This document shows, one piece after another, positions 1-7,864 of a DNA stretch of 29,853 nt (its first letter is position 1; every line of letters starts with the position of its first letter). Under the pieces are notes generated by a model. The model was not told the DNA's origin and searched no databases. It worked only from the letters and a program-made list of their open reading frames with translations. Origin of the DNA: a virus; the IMG/VR virus record IMGVR_UViG_3300020021_000041, positions 1 to 29,853 of that record; one strand, 5' to 3'. A program made the position numbers and the translations under genes.

Positions 1-71
1 GGACCCATCTGGGTCTCGCCGGAACCCGACGCGGCACGCCGCGAATCGGAATTGCTTGCTTCACTACCCAT
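1..71 (-). CDS. Start of a leftward gene cut by the window edge
   Basis: An ATG at 71 on the minus strand is preceded by a good Shine-Dalgarno GGAGG nine bases upstream, and the frame stays open to the window edge. Only about 23 residues are visible, rich in Ser, Gly and Ala (beginning MGSEASNSDSRR). It is the next gene in the leftward structural operon, 18 bases after the stop of the small virion-like gene. Nothing here identifies the product. Confidence 0.6.
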   Translation of the reverse strand, partial: MGSEASNSDSRRAASGSGETQMG

Positions 72-89
72 GACGGCATACCTCCAGAG

Positions 90-545
90 TTACGGTGAGA
101 TCTGGTCGTAGCCTACCACGATGATCACGTTCGCCGTGCCGGCAGGCGTACCGCCCGTCGGTGCAACGAAGGTCGCGATCAGGTCGTGAAGACCAGCGCC
201 GGAGTTGTAGTTGGCCGCCAGATAGATGGCTGCGCCTGCGGTACCGAACGTGTTGGCGGCACCGAACAGGCCGCCGGTCACATCCGACGCGCCGATCGTG
301 TTGCCGGCCGCCAGCGCACCGATGGTCAGTGAGCCGAACGCGTTGGCCGTGGTGCCGTCGCCGATTTCGACCTGTGCCGGGGTGGTGACCGCGGTGAACA
401 GGACCGAGCCGGCAACCAAGATGTCCTGCACGCGCGCCAGCTTGGCGCCGCGCGGAATCTTGAGCTTCTGGGTCGTGGTTGTCGCGAAGTTGACTGCCGC
501 AAACGGGTAGCAGACTTCGGTGAGGTTGTCGTAGCTGTTGGACAT
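90..545 (-). CDS. Small virion-type protein downstream of the capsid gene
   Basis: A 151-residue protein rich in Ala, Gly, Thr and small hydrophobic residues, with almost no Lys or Glu after the first 40 residues. This composition is typical of beta-rich phage head decoration or head-stabilising proteins. It lies two genes downstream of the major capsid protein, where such proteins are usually encoded. The GGAG of its ribosome binding site lies in the last codon of the preceding HNH gene, five bases before that gene's stop, so translation of the two may be coupled. I infer a virion role from composition and position only; no diagnostic motif is visible. Confidence 0.6.
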   Translation of the reverse strand: MSNSYDNLTEVCYPFAAVNFATTTTQKLKIPRGAKLARVQDILVAGSVLFTAVTTPAQVEIGDGTTANAFGSLTIGALAAGNTIGASDVTGGLFGAANTFGTAGAAIYLAANYNSGAGLHDLIATFVAPTGGTPAGTANVIIVVGYDQISP

Positions 546-550
546 GATCT

Positions 551-1030
551 TTACTCCGAGGAGATATTTAACTGCTGCCAGCGTTCGCGTCGAAGAATCC
601 GACCCACTTGCACTTGGTGCAACCCTACAACTTTTCCGATTCGGGCTTGGGAAAATCCTCGGCCACTAAGCACGAAAATCAATCGAATATCTTCTTCGTG
701 CATCTTGGCATTAGCGTTCCTCTCGCCCCATGTGCTGCGTTTCTTCTTCGCCATATCTGACTGGTTGGCTTTTGCCGTTCCAGCGAACAGGTGTTTCGGA
801 TTGCAACACTTCGGGTGATCGCAGGAGTGACAAGCGAACATCCCTTCCGGGAGTGGCCCGTGAGCTAGCTCATAGGCCATGCGATGGGAGTATGTGTTCT
901 TTCGCGTTCCCGGAATGCGGATCTGTCCGTACCCCTTTCCTGCGAGAGAGGCCATCCAAGGCCAGCACTCATCATCGCCACGCTTCTCAACCTTGTTCCA
1001 GAACCTTCTTACAAACGCTTCGCTATACAT
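551..1030 (-). CDS. HNH homing endonuclease
   Basis: A 159-residue free-standing HNH nuclease. The core spans about residues 44-85: a TYSHRMAYE segment (His49), then CHSCDHPKCCNPKHLF with His68, the paired cysteines, Asn77 and His80. This is the layout of phage HNH enzymes that cut DNA with a metal ion. A GERNANAKM linker and a helix-turn-helix-like tail (about 126-146) follow, the usual DNA-binding part of homing endonucleases. An upstream in-frame GTG exists, but ATG at 1030 has GGGGA eight bases before it and is preferred. The gene sits between the capsid gene and the small virion gene and is more AT-rich than either, as expected of an invading homing gene. Its ribosome binding site is buried in a hairpin (separate entry). 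Confidence 0.9.
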   Translation of the reverse strand: MYSEAFVRRFWNKVEKRGDDECWPWMASLAGKGYGQIRIPGTRKNTYSHRMAYELAHGPLPEGMFACHSCDHPKCCNPKHLFAGTAKANQSDMAKKKRSTWGERNANAKMHEEDIRLIFVLSGRGFSQARIGKVVGLHQVQVGRILRRERWQQLNISSE

Positions 1031-1031
1031 C

Positions 1032-1064
1032 GAATAGTCCCCACGGTACACGTGAGGACTATTC
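1032..1064 (-). promoter_or_regulatory. Hairpin covering the HNH gene's ribosome binding site
   Basis: Bases 1032-1045 and 1051-1064 form a 14-bp stem, complete if one G-U pair is counted, around a 5-base loop. On the leftward transcript the 3' arm contains the GUGGGGA Shine-Dalgarno, and the stem ends one base before the AUG of the HNH gene. The 5' arm starts nine bases after the capsid stop codon. No U-tract follows, so a terminator is unlikely. Stem-loops that hide the ribosome binding site of homing endonuclease genes are established in phage T4 (I-TevI); the same use here is inferred. Confidence 0.8.
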
Positions 1065-1072
1065 TAAACCTC

Positions 1073-2068
1073 TTAACTTGCGGAATTCCACTTGATGATG
1101 CGAGCGTTGGCCGAGTCTCCGGACGTTGCTCCATGTACCAAGCCAAACCCACCCAAATAGTACCACGCGATACCACGCGAGCGACCGAAGTCGGTCGGGA
1201 TCTTGCCGCGGATCTCCTCGGGGATCACCAAGCACTCGGCCACGGTGTCTTCACCGAAGAAGAACGCCCAGTCGCTCAGTCCGTTGGTCCACGGCACCGG
1301 GTTGCGGAACGTGTAGCCGCTGGCGTTGACGGCACCGCCGTGGGCGATAGCGGTCTGCTCGATGAAGCGGATGCCTTCGTAGCGACCGATCTCGCCGTTC
1401 GCGATCAGTTGGAAGCCGGTCTCCACGTACTGGTGGATCGACTCCAGCGAGTTCTTGAACGTGCGCAGCGTGGTCGGCCATGCGATCGAGTAGTAATCGT
1501 CGTCGATGTACGGCGGGATGTTCGATTCTTTCATCGCATCCGAGATCGCCTTCACATGCGAGTTGTTCATCGCGATGTTGTTGGTGATGCCGGTCGCGCC
1601 GACGGTGAGGGTCACCGAGGTGGTCGAGTTGCCGCCCGTGGGGGCAACCTGAAGGATCGTCGCGTTGAACTGTGCCCATGCGGCACCGTCCAGCGTTTCC
1701 TTCGCGTCGATCTTCAGCACCTTGTGGATGATCTCGGTCACCGGGTGCTTGGACATGTCATCCAGCTTGCCAGTATACGGCACGCTGTTGCCATACTCGG
1801 TCACGGTCAGGCTGGACTGGCTGACCGTGAAGTTGGTGGTCGGCATGTCCACGTTTTCACTGATCTGCCCACCACCGGTCACGACACGGCTATAGACGTT
1901 CCAGTTGAACTGCTGGCCCGTATGCAGACCCTTCTCGGTCGCATCCTTGGCATCGCAGAACTGACGGAATTTGACCGTGGGCAACAGCGCCATGCGCAAG
2001 ACGTTGCTCAACTGGTCGGAGTACATGAAACCGCCGAGGGCGTTGACACCCCAAACTTGACCGGACAT
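1073..2068 (-). CDS. Major capsid protein, N4-gp56 type
   Basis: A 331-residue protein that I recognise as an N4-gp56-family major capsid protein, an HK97-fold subunit of the icosahedral head. Family-like features are a start around YSDQLSNVLRMALLP, a middle with EYGNSVPYTGKLDDMSKHPV, and a C-terminal half with WAFFFGEDTVAECLVIPEEIRGKIPTDFGRSRG. Its length is slightly under the usual 350-400 residues. The start is supported by GGAGAG six bases upstream of ATG at 2068. It follows the scaffold-like gene by 18 bases, giving the standard order portal, scaffold, capsid. The identification is from sequence pattern, not a search. Confidence 0.8.
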   Translation of the reverse strand: MSGQVWGVNALGGFMYSDQLSNVLRMALLPTVKFRQFCDAKDATEKGLHTGQQFNWNVYSRVVTGGGQISENVDMPTTNFTVSQSSLTVTEYGNSVPYTGKLDDMSKHPVTEIIHKVLKIDAKETLDGAAWAQFNATILQVAPTGGNSTTSVTLTVGATGITNNIAMNNSHVKAISDAMKESNIPPYIDDDYYSIAWPTTLRTFKNSLESIHQYVETGFQLIANGEIGRYEGIRFIEQTAIAHGGAVNASGYTFRNPVPWTNGLSDWAFFFGEDTVAECLVIPEEIRGKIPTDFGRSRGIAWYYLGGFGLVHGATSGDSANARIIKWNSAS

Positions 2069-2086
2069 GGTGGCTCTCCGAAAGGC

Positions 2087-3274
2087 TTAATGGATTCGTC
2101 GACCGAAGTTCCGTCGCTCTTGCTGCTGCCGAACAATGTCGGCTGGGCTCAGCGCAGGTTCTTCGTCCGATGCGTGTGTGGCACTACTGGCCGTCGATGT
2201 GTTCGGCAGGCCGCGCTTGCGCTCAAGGACCGCATCGCGGGAGTTGCTGAACTTGTTCTGTCCCCATTCGCATGCATCGCGGGCGACATCCACCGCAAGA
2301 CGATTTGCATTCTGCGGGAGCTTCATGAGTTCCTTGCACTTTTCCCACGTAGCGACTTTCGCGACGGGGTCGTTGCAGATCTCAGGAAATTCCGCGATCG
2401 CCATCCGGTTGATGCTGTCGTTGATCGCCTGTGTAATGGCGTCAGTGACGGTTGCGGTGGTCCGAGGCTGCGCGGCGGCTGGCTGGGTTTCGACCCGCTC
2501 CTGTGCCTGACGATCGGTCAATACCTGCCCCTGCGATCGCGCGGTCTTGAGGACTTCGAGTAGCGCGCCTTTGGCCGCTCCCTCATCCCCGGAGTAGATC
2601 TGTGCCGCCAGACGAGCGGCTTGTGCCTCTAACTCTGCATCGGATGCGCCGGCCACGTTGCGTGGCTGACCCGTCGGTGCAACGGGTCCGGGGGCTGGTC
2701 CACCTTGGACCGGGCTGGGTTGCCCTGTGGCTCCTGTCGGACGGGCGGATTCTTGCAGTTCCCGACGCTGCCGCGCCAGATCCTGCTGTCCTCTCGCGAG
2801 AGCCAGTGCCTCGGCGTCCAGTTCGCGCTTGCGGCGATAACCCTCCTCGCCTCCCGCTCGATCCAAGTCCGCCTTGGTGACACTGACCGTGTTGCCGTCC
2901 TTGAGCTGGATGCTAACGTAACCATTTTCTTCACGCAAGGGTTTTGCGGGTACCGGTGCACGGTCCAGATTCTGGATCGGAATGCGTCCACTGGCCGCCT
3001 CGGCTTCCAGTGCCTTCACCTGTTCGGGCGTGAGGGCTGCGGTCGCGCCGGGTTCGCCACCGGCTTCCACGTCGCGCTGTTCGTCGCGCTGCTTGATCGC
3101 GCTGGCGTAGATCGCCTTGCGCTGATCGAGCGGGCTGGAGCGCGGTACCGGCGTCAACTCGTCGCCTTTGGCCACGCGTGTGTCGGTGCCTTTGGACAGG
3201 TCAGATTTTTCCCGCGCTGCGGCTTCGACGATCGCCTTGTCGGCCGGGCTTAGTGTGGTTTCACGCTCGCTCAT
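2087..3274 (-). CDS. Scaffold-like head assembly protein
   Basis: A 395-residue hydrophilic protein, rich in Glu, Ala, Arg and Gln, with long stretches expected to form helix or coiled coil (roughly residues 135-175, RRKRELDAEALALARGQQ and on). A Pro/Gly-rich linker follows near 180-210. A highly charged, helical, low-complexity protein between portal and major capsid genes is the signature of an internal scaffold, which guides capsid assembly and then leaves. Two starts are possible. ATG at 3280 has AAGGA directly against it; ATG at 3274 has it six bases upstream and is preferred. No protease motif is seen. Scaffold is inferred from position and composition. Confidence 0.65.
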   Translation of the reverse strand: MSERETTLSPADKAIVEAAAREKSDLSKGTDTRVAKGDELTPVPRSSPLDQRKAIYASAIKQRDEQRDVEAGGEPGATAALTPEQVKALEAEAASGRIPIQNLDRAPVPAKPLREENGYVSIQLKDGNTVSVTKADLDRAGGEEGYRRKRELDAEALALARGQQDLARQRRELQESARPTGATGQPSPVQGGPAPGPVAPTGQPRNVAGASDAELEAQAARLAAQIYSGDEGAAKGALLEVLKTARSQGQVLTDRQAQERVETQPAAAQPRTTATVTDAITQAINDSINRMAIAEFPEICNDPVAKVATWEKCKELMKLPQNANRLAVDVARDACEWGQNKFSNSRDAVLERKRGLPNTSTASSATHASDEEPALSPADIVRQQQERRNFGRRIH

Positions 3275-3276
3275 GG

Positions 3277-6121
3277 TCATTCCTTATCGCTGTCGTTGAT
3301 GATGTCGGCGGCGGTCAGGCCGTCGCGGATAAAGCCGTTGAGTTTTCCAAGGATGCCCGCGGCGATGCGCGCCCGGTAATGAGCCTCGCGCGCCACCGGG
3401 GACGCCGGATCCATCTGGGCAATGAACACCCGGCTTGCTTCCTGACAATCGATCTCGCACTGCGCAATCATGTTGGACAGGATCCTGCCCATGTCCTGCT
3501 GGGTGGACACACCCAGCATGATCTTCTGCGCCGCCTGACCCAAGTACATGCGGTCCCAGATCTCGGTGTCTTCGCCGGGATCGGCGGCCTCGATCGCGCG
3601 CCCAAGGCGCAAGGACGCGTCGCGTGATCTGCGAAGGTGGCGCGCCAAGCGGCGGCGGGGTGAGCATCGGCTGGTTCGGCATGGGTGTGGACAGGTCATC
3701 CGTCGGTGTCGCTTGCGGCGATGGTCCGCCCAGTCCGCCACGCTGCACGTAACTGCCGGCACTGGCCACGTCACGCTGGAACGGCGCGGCAGCGGTGAGC
3801 GATGATCCGGGCGTGTTGAGGGCCGCGGATTCCTGTTGACCCTCGGCGTCCACATCGACCACGGGCGGATTGGCACTGGCCACCGCGGTGAGCCGGGCCA
3901 GCTCGATCTCCATCCGCTGAATGGTGATGTCGTTGGACAGCTTTTCGCGGTTGAGCATGAGCTGCGCGCGGGCCACGTCGTTTTTCTCGTGGACCATTTG
4001 CAGGTCGATGTAGGCGATATTCAATTCGGCCGTCTTGATCTTCCATGCTGCTTCGGATTCGGCATTCTGGAGCTGGAGCTGACCCTCGATCTTCATCTGG
4101 GTCACGCGCTCCAGACCCTGCTGACGGATCTGCTCGCGCTGGATCAGGCCCTCGTTGTGCATCTGTCCCGGGTACAGCTTCATCACCATCGACTGCAACT
4201 GCTGTTGCAACGCGGCGACCTTGGGATCCTTGTCCGGCTGACCGCCGTTGTCGATGAACGGGAAGAATCGCGATACCTCGGGGAAGCCGGCGGCGGCGAA
4301 GACTTCCTTCAGGATCTCGGCCTGATCGGATTGGTAGAGCGCCATCGGAAACCAGCCGGCTACCGTCTGCATGGCGGTCTGCAACCGCTGCAATCGCTTG
4401 GCGGGATTGGTGGCACCGAAGCCCATGTTGACCAGCACTTTCGATTCGGTCTTGAGCGCCTTCCAGAACTGTTTGGCCGAGGTGGCCAGCTTCAGGCCGA
4501 TGATCTGCACCAGCTTCTGGTCGGTCTCCCAGTGCTTTTCCAGATCAAGGATCTGGGTCAGGATCTTGGTCAGGAAGGTCGACGCCAGCGTGTGCAGATC
4601 GTATTCCTGCAACTGGTTGGCGGACTCGCCCATGATCTGCATGCCGCCAACCGTCTCGTTGAGGTTGCGGTTGTCGGCGACCGATGCCTGACCGAAGTTG
4701 CCGATCAGGTCATCCAGTTCCGTCGACAGCAATTGGGTCTCCTCATAACTGCCGGTGGGCGGCTCCGGGGAGCGATCCCACTTCACGTCCGTGGTCGGGT
4801 TATCCATCTCCACCACGGCGCCCGGCGAGAAGCGGGCGAGCGCGTGCATGTCCACGCCCGTGTTGCGCTTGATGAACATGCGACCGGAAATCGCCATCTT
4901 GTTGGCGTCGACGCGCAGGTTGGTCACGTCGTTGATTTCGTCTTGGATGCCACCCATCAGGGTGACGCCACCGACTTGGAATGGGTTGTGCGCTTCGACC
5001 ATCATCGCGCCGATCACGTAGGGTCGGTAGTTGCGCGGATCGAATTCGGACAGCGGGATCACGTTCGACAGCATCATCGACGTGCCGACGGTATCGAACA
5101 CGTAGTCCTCGCCTTCGATCTTGATGATGTTGCGGTGAACCCACACCACGGCATAGTCCGACGGATCGTCGTTGCGCTCGTAGCGATTCATGCGATTGCG
5201 CTCACGCTGCATGCGGATCGCATCCCACTCGCCGGTATGGCCACCGGACATCAATTGACTGTCGGTCAGGTGCCGGTACTTCAGCTTCGCGCGCTTGTTG
5301 TTCTCGTACTTGCGAACATCACACACGAACATCGGCATAACTTCGATCAGGTAGGGCGAGGAGTTGATCGGATCCACCCAGTCGCTGGCCGGCGAGAAGC
5401 GCAGGCGCTCAACAGGGAGCAGTGACCAGCCCGGGCGATCCTTTACGGCCACCGTGTCGACGCGCGGAATGACACCCATGTCGGCGTGCATCTCGTTGTA
5501 GTAGATATTCGCCTCCTCGTATTCCCAGTAGGTCTTGGCGATGCAGAAACCTTGGCGATCGGCATCCTGTACGGAACCCACCACCAGCTTGTACCAGCGG
5601 TCATCCTCTTGCAGCCGGTAGTTGAGCAAGGCTTCCTGAATGCGGGCATCGAGCGTGGATCCAGTTTCGCCAGACTCAGCGCGGATGTTCACGATGTCGG
5701 AGGATCCGAACAGTGAGATCGCCGCCGCCGCTTCACGCCGACGCACGCTGGAACGTGTCTTGGGACGGAACAGCTTGGAGCGGCGCTCAAACGCCGGCTG
5801 GTTGTATTTGGATCCCTTGGGGTGTTCGTTGTTGAAGCGCGCCATCGCGTCGATGATGCGCGTGCGGTGCGCGGCGTTGAAGTACATTTCTGAGTTGTCG
5901 TAGGACTGCCGGGCCAGTGCCATACAAGCATCATCCGCCAGCGGCGCGGTGCGCAGCACGGACGGTGCGTTGATCAGTGGTGACTCGGGTCGTTCGTTGT
6001 CAGGGTTGCGCGCTGCCAGACTCGTGCGGGTGGGCGCCAGACTCATGATCGCGTCCTCCTGCGTGGCGTTCAGCCCACCTCCCTCAAGCTTCTGCTCGGA
6101 CGACGGATTAAAATCAGTCAC
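3277..6121 (-). CDS. Portal protein with a frame break near its C-terminus
   Basis: The first frame starts at GTG 6121, with GGGGAA nine bases upstream, and gives about 834 residues of a large podovirus/N4-like portal. The portal forms the dodecameric channel at one head vertex through which DNA is packed. The central part carries portal-like segments (WVHRNIIKIEGEDYVFDT, GGIQDEINDVTNLRVDANKM). A long helical Gln/Glu-rich region covers about residues 640-760, followed by a Pro/Gly-rich tail. Around 3616-3625 this frame turns into Arg-rich nonsense, while the +1 frame becomes sensible (RAIEAADPGEDTEIWDRMYLG and on, ending NDSDKE). That second frame ends in an ATGA overlap with the scaffold gene, supporting it as the true C-terminus of about 110 residues. 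A programmed +1 shift, a mutation or an assembly error could each explain the break. Confidence 0.75.
3616..3625 (-). repeat. Two-copy ACGCG tandem repeat at the portal frame break
   Basis: On the minus strand the sequence reads ACGCGACGCG exactly where the portal reading frame stops making sense. Adding one more five-base copy would give ITRRDASLRLGRAIEAAD in one continuous frame. The repeat is therefore a likely point of slippage, either biological or in sequencing. Confidence 0.6.
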
Positions 6122-6704
6122 GGCGGCGATTCCCCTGTCGAATCTCGATGATGTGGCCCTTGCCTTGGGTGCCGATGACAGTACCGGTGCCGTCGGCCAG
6201 TGCTTGTTCGATTTCCACGCGCTTGGTGAAGCGGGTGGCCTTCATGTCGCTGACATCCGGGATCGCGTCGCCGCGCGAGTTGCGCAGGATAGCCGTCATG
6301 TGGACAGCCTTGTAGACGGTACCGGGATACTTGAAGCGACGCAGCAGTTCGCGCCCGGCGCGGATAGCCTCTTTGCGCTTGGGGTCGTTGATGATATCCG
6401 GGTAACGGATGCGGTAGCCCCATCGTTCGGAGAAGTCCAGACAGAAGATATTGAACACGTGGCCAAACTCGTCGGGCTGCACGGCCCAACGGAAGCCCGG
6501 CATTTTCTTGGTCAAGAGATCGGCGATGTCCTTGACGATGATGTGGGTCGACGCATGCAGGCCGTTCAAATCGTTGTGATCGACCACGAAACCTTCGGGT
6601 TCGCCATTCGGATCAAAGCCGGTCAGTGAGTTGCCAATGCCCTTTTCCTTGACCATCTGCTTGACGGCAAGCAGGGCGCGCTCGTGGTTGGTTTGCTTAC
6701 TCAT
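6114..6704 (-). CDS. Hypothetical protein upstream of portal
   Basis: A 196-residue soluble protein, mixed alpha/beta in appearance, with no motif I recognise. Features include a GFRWAVQPDEFGHVFNIFCLDFS segment and many basic residues at the C-terminus. ATG at 6704 is preferred over the upstream TTG at 6719. It overlaps the preceding small gene by 8 bases and the portal start by 8 bases, so it is translated as part of the head operon. Position next to the portal suggests a virion or head-assembly role, but this is inference only. Confidence 0.6.
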   Translation of the reverse strand: MSKQTNHERALLAVKQMVKEKGIGNSLTGFDPNGEPEGFVVDHNDLNGLHASTHIIVKDIADLLTKKMPGFRWAVQPDEFGHVFNIFCLDFSERWGYRIRYPDIINDPKRKEAIRAGRELLRRFKYPGTVYKAVHMTAILRNSRGDAIPDVSDMKATRFTKRVEIEQALADGTGTVIGTQGKGHIIEIRQGNRRRD

Positions 6705-6849
6705 TGTCGGTCCAGCCAAAGAAAAGGTGGCGGAAAGTTTTGACAGGATGACGCATCGCTATCGACGCATGCACGTAGCGCCAGCCATGACTGACCATCC
6801 ACACGCGTGGTCCGTGACCATAGTCAGTGAGTTCGCGTGAGATCTTCAT
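6697..6849 (-). CDS. Small hypothetical protein (50 aa)
   Basis: The start ATG at 6849 shares its A with the TGA of the preceding gene (TGATG), and the stop lies inside the start of the next gene. This gives tight coupling on both sides. The product is basic and aromatic-rich (MKISRELTDYGHGPRVWMVS). No domain is recognisable. Confidence 0.55.
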   Translation of the reverse strand: MKISRELTDYGHGPRVWMVSHGWRYVHASIAMRHPVKTFRHLFFGWTDNE

Positions 6850-7112
6850 CACCCACCCCAGTCTGGCGATTGTGGATTCCAAGCGTAGGGCAGGTATTCG
6901 ACGAACAGCCGCACGCCGCCGTAGCTGTTGGAGGTGTGCAGCTCCGTGCCGTCGCGCAGGATGATGTAATCCGGCGCGGCACCACCAAAGGAATAGACCA
7001 CCGGGTAACGCACGGCCGGATCCAGCTCTTCGACCAGATCCGCCAGCGTGAATACCCGCGGCGGTGGCACGGGTGGCGGGAAGCCGATGACATCGTTTTG
7101 ACTGTAGGTCAT
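6849..7112 (-). CDS. Small hypothetical protein (87 aa)
   Basis: An 87-residue protein with an N-terminal Pro-rich patch (FPPPVPPPRVFTLADL), then an acidic segment and an aromatic C-terminus ending in DWGG. It starts two bases after the stop of the preceding gene and ends in a TGATG overlap with the next. No family is recognised; membership in the head operon is the only context. Confidence 0.6.
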   Translation of the reverse strand: MTYSQNDVIGFPPPVPPPRVFTLADLVEELDPAVRYPVVYSFGGAAPDYIILRDGTELHTSNSYGGVRLFVEYLPYAWNPQSPDWGG

Positions 7113-7113
7113 G

Positions 7114-7335
7114 TCATTGTCCGTCCACGTAACGCGCGGGTTCTTGTCGATCGTCAGCGCGGGCGCCCATGTGCAACGCCAGTTCGGCCTGACTCATCTT
7201 CGGCAGTGCGTGGACTTCCACGGCCTGCGTGTTCAATCGAAACTCCTGTCCCGCGTACAGGAGCTTCGATTGCTTGCCGATCCGGACTTCACACGCGTCC
7301 GGGCCGTCGTTGCGCACTACTACGGAAGCGCCCAT
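7114..7335 (-). CDS. Small hypothetical protein (73 aa)
   Basis: A 73-residue protein beginning MGASVVVRNDGPDACEVRIG, followed by several short beta-like stretches. Its ATG overlaps the TGA of the preceding Lys-rich gene in a TGATG junction. No recognisable domain; a small beta-rich virion or accessory protein is possible. Confidence 0.55.
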   Translation of the reverse strand: MGASVVVRNDGPDACEVRIGKQSKLLYAGQEFRLNTQAVEVHALPKMSQAELALHMGARADDRQEPARYVDGQ

Positions 7336-7475
7336 CAGTAACCTGTGAACTTCACGCCATGTTTCTTGGCGACACGCTTGTCGTTCTTCGTGTCTTCCGC
7401 GTAGGCGCGCTTCACGGCCCCCGGCTTGCTGGTGGGCTTGGCCACAAACTCTTTTTTGGGTGGCTGCTTTTTCAT
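7335..7475 (-). CDS. Short lysine-rich protein (46 aa)
   Basis: ATG at 7475 is preferred over an upstream in-frame start at 7592, because the upstream start would overlap the preceding gene by more than 100 bases. The 46-residue product is highly basic (MKKQPPKKEFVAKPTSKPGA and on). With the Lys/Glu-rich gene just upstream it forms a pair of very charged small proteins beside terminase. The ribosome binding site is weak. Confidence 0.5.
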   Translation of the reverse strand: MKKQPPKKEFVAKPTSKPGAVKRAYAEDTKNDKRVAKKHGVKFTGY

Positions 7476-7479
7476 GGCA

Positions 7480-7812
7480 TCACTTACCGTGATAGTTTGG
7501 TCCGCCCTTGGCAGCACCTTCGGCACGGGCGATATTTCCAATGACACCGCCCGGCACGCCCCTCGCTTCGAGCTGCTTGGCACGGCCGCCATGACCCAGT
7601 GCGTTCGACTTGCCCTCGAAGGATCCGGAGTGTTTTATACCCCCTTCCTTCTCCTCGGCATCTTTGGTGCGCTTCTCGGGTTTCTTGCCGGCATCTTTGC
7701 GACCTTCACCCTTTTCACGGTGAGCACCCTTTTCTTCGACTTTTTCATCCTTCTTCTCCTCACGCCCATGACGGGCATCGAGCTTGGCTCGCATCGCTTT
7801 TTCGTCGCGCAT
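7480..7812 (-). CDS. Highly charged Lys/Glu-rich protein (110 aa)
   Basis: The first 60 residues are mostly Lys, Glu, Arg and Asp with little hydrophobic content, so they are probably disordered or a single charged helix. A Gly-rich C-terminal part (GGRAKQLEARGVPGGVIGN) follows. A strong ribosome binding site (GGAGGGGA) precedes ATG at 7812. It lies between terminase and portal. Such proteins in head operons sometimes bind DNA or are packaged, but nothing here proves that. Confidence 0.65.
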   Translation of the reverse strand: MRDEKAMRAKLDARHGREEKKDEKVEEKGAHREKGEGRKDAGKKPEKRTKDAEEKEGGIKHSGSFEGKSNALGHGGRAKQLEARGVPGGVIGNIARAEGAAKGGPNYHGK

Positions 7813-7864
7813 GATCTTCCCCTCCGGGGTGAGTTGTGGTACGGCAGGATGGTACGGGTGGATT

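Noticed and set aside
884-2563. A 559-codon rightward open frame antisense to the capsid gene
   Set aside because: It lies over the capsid and scaffold genes, has no ribosome binding site, and its Arg/His/Val-rich composition is that of an antisense shadow of GC-rich coding DNA.
3836-5425. A 529-codon rightward open frame antisense to the portal gene
   Set aside because: It is an antisense shadow, rich in His, Leu and Gln, with no motif or ribosome binding site, while the portal frame is clearly coding.
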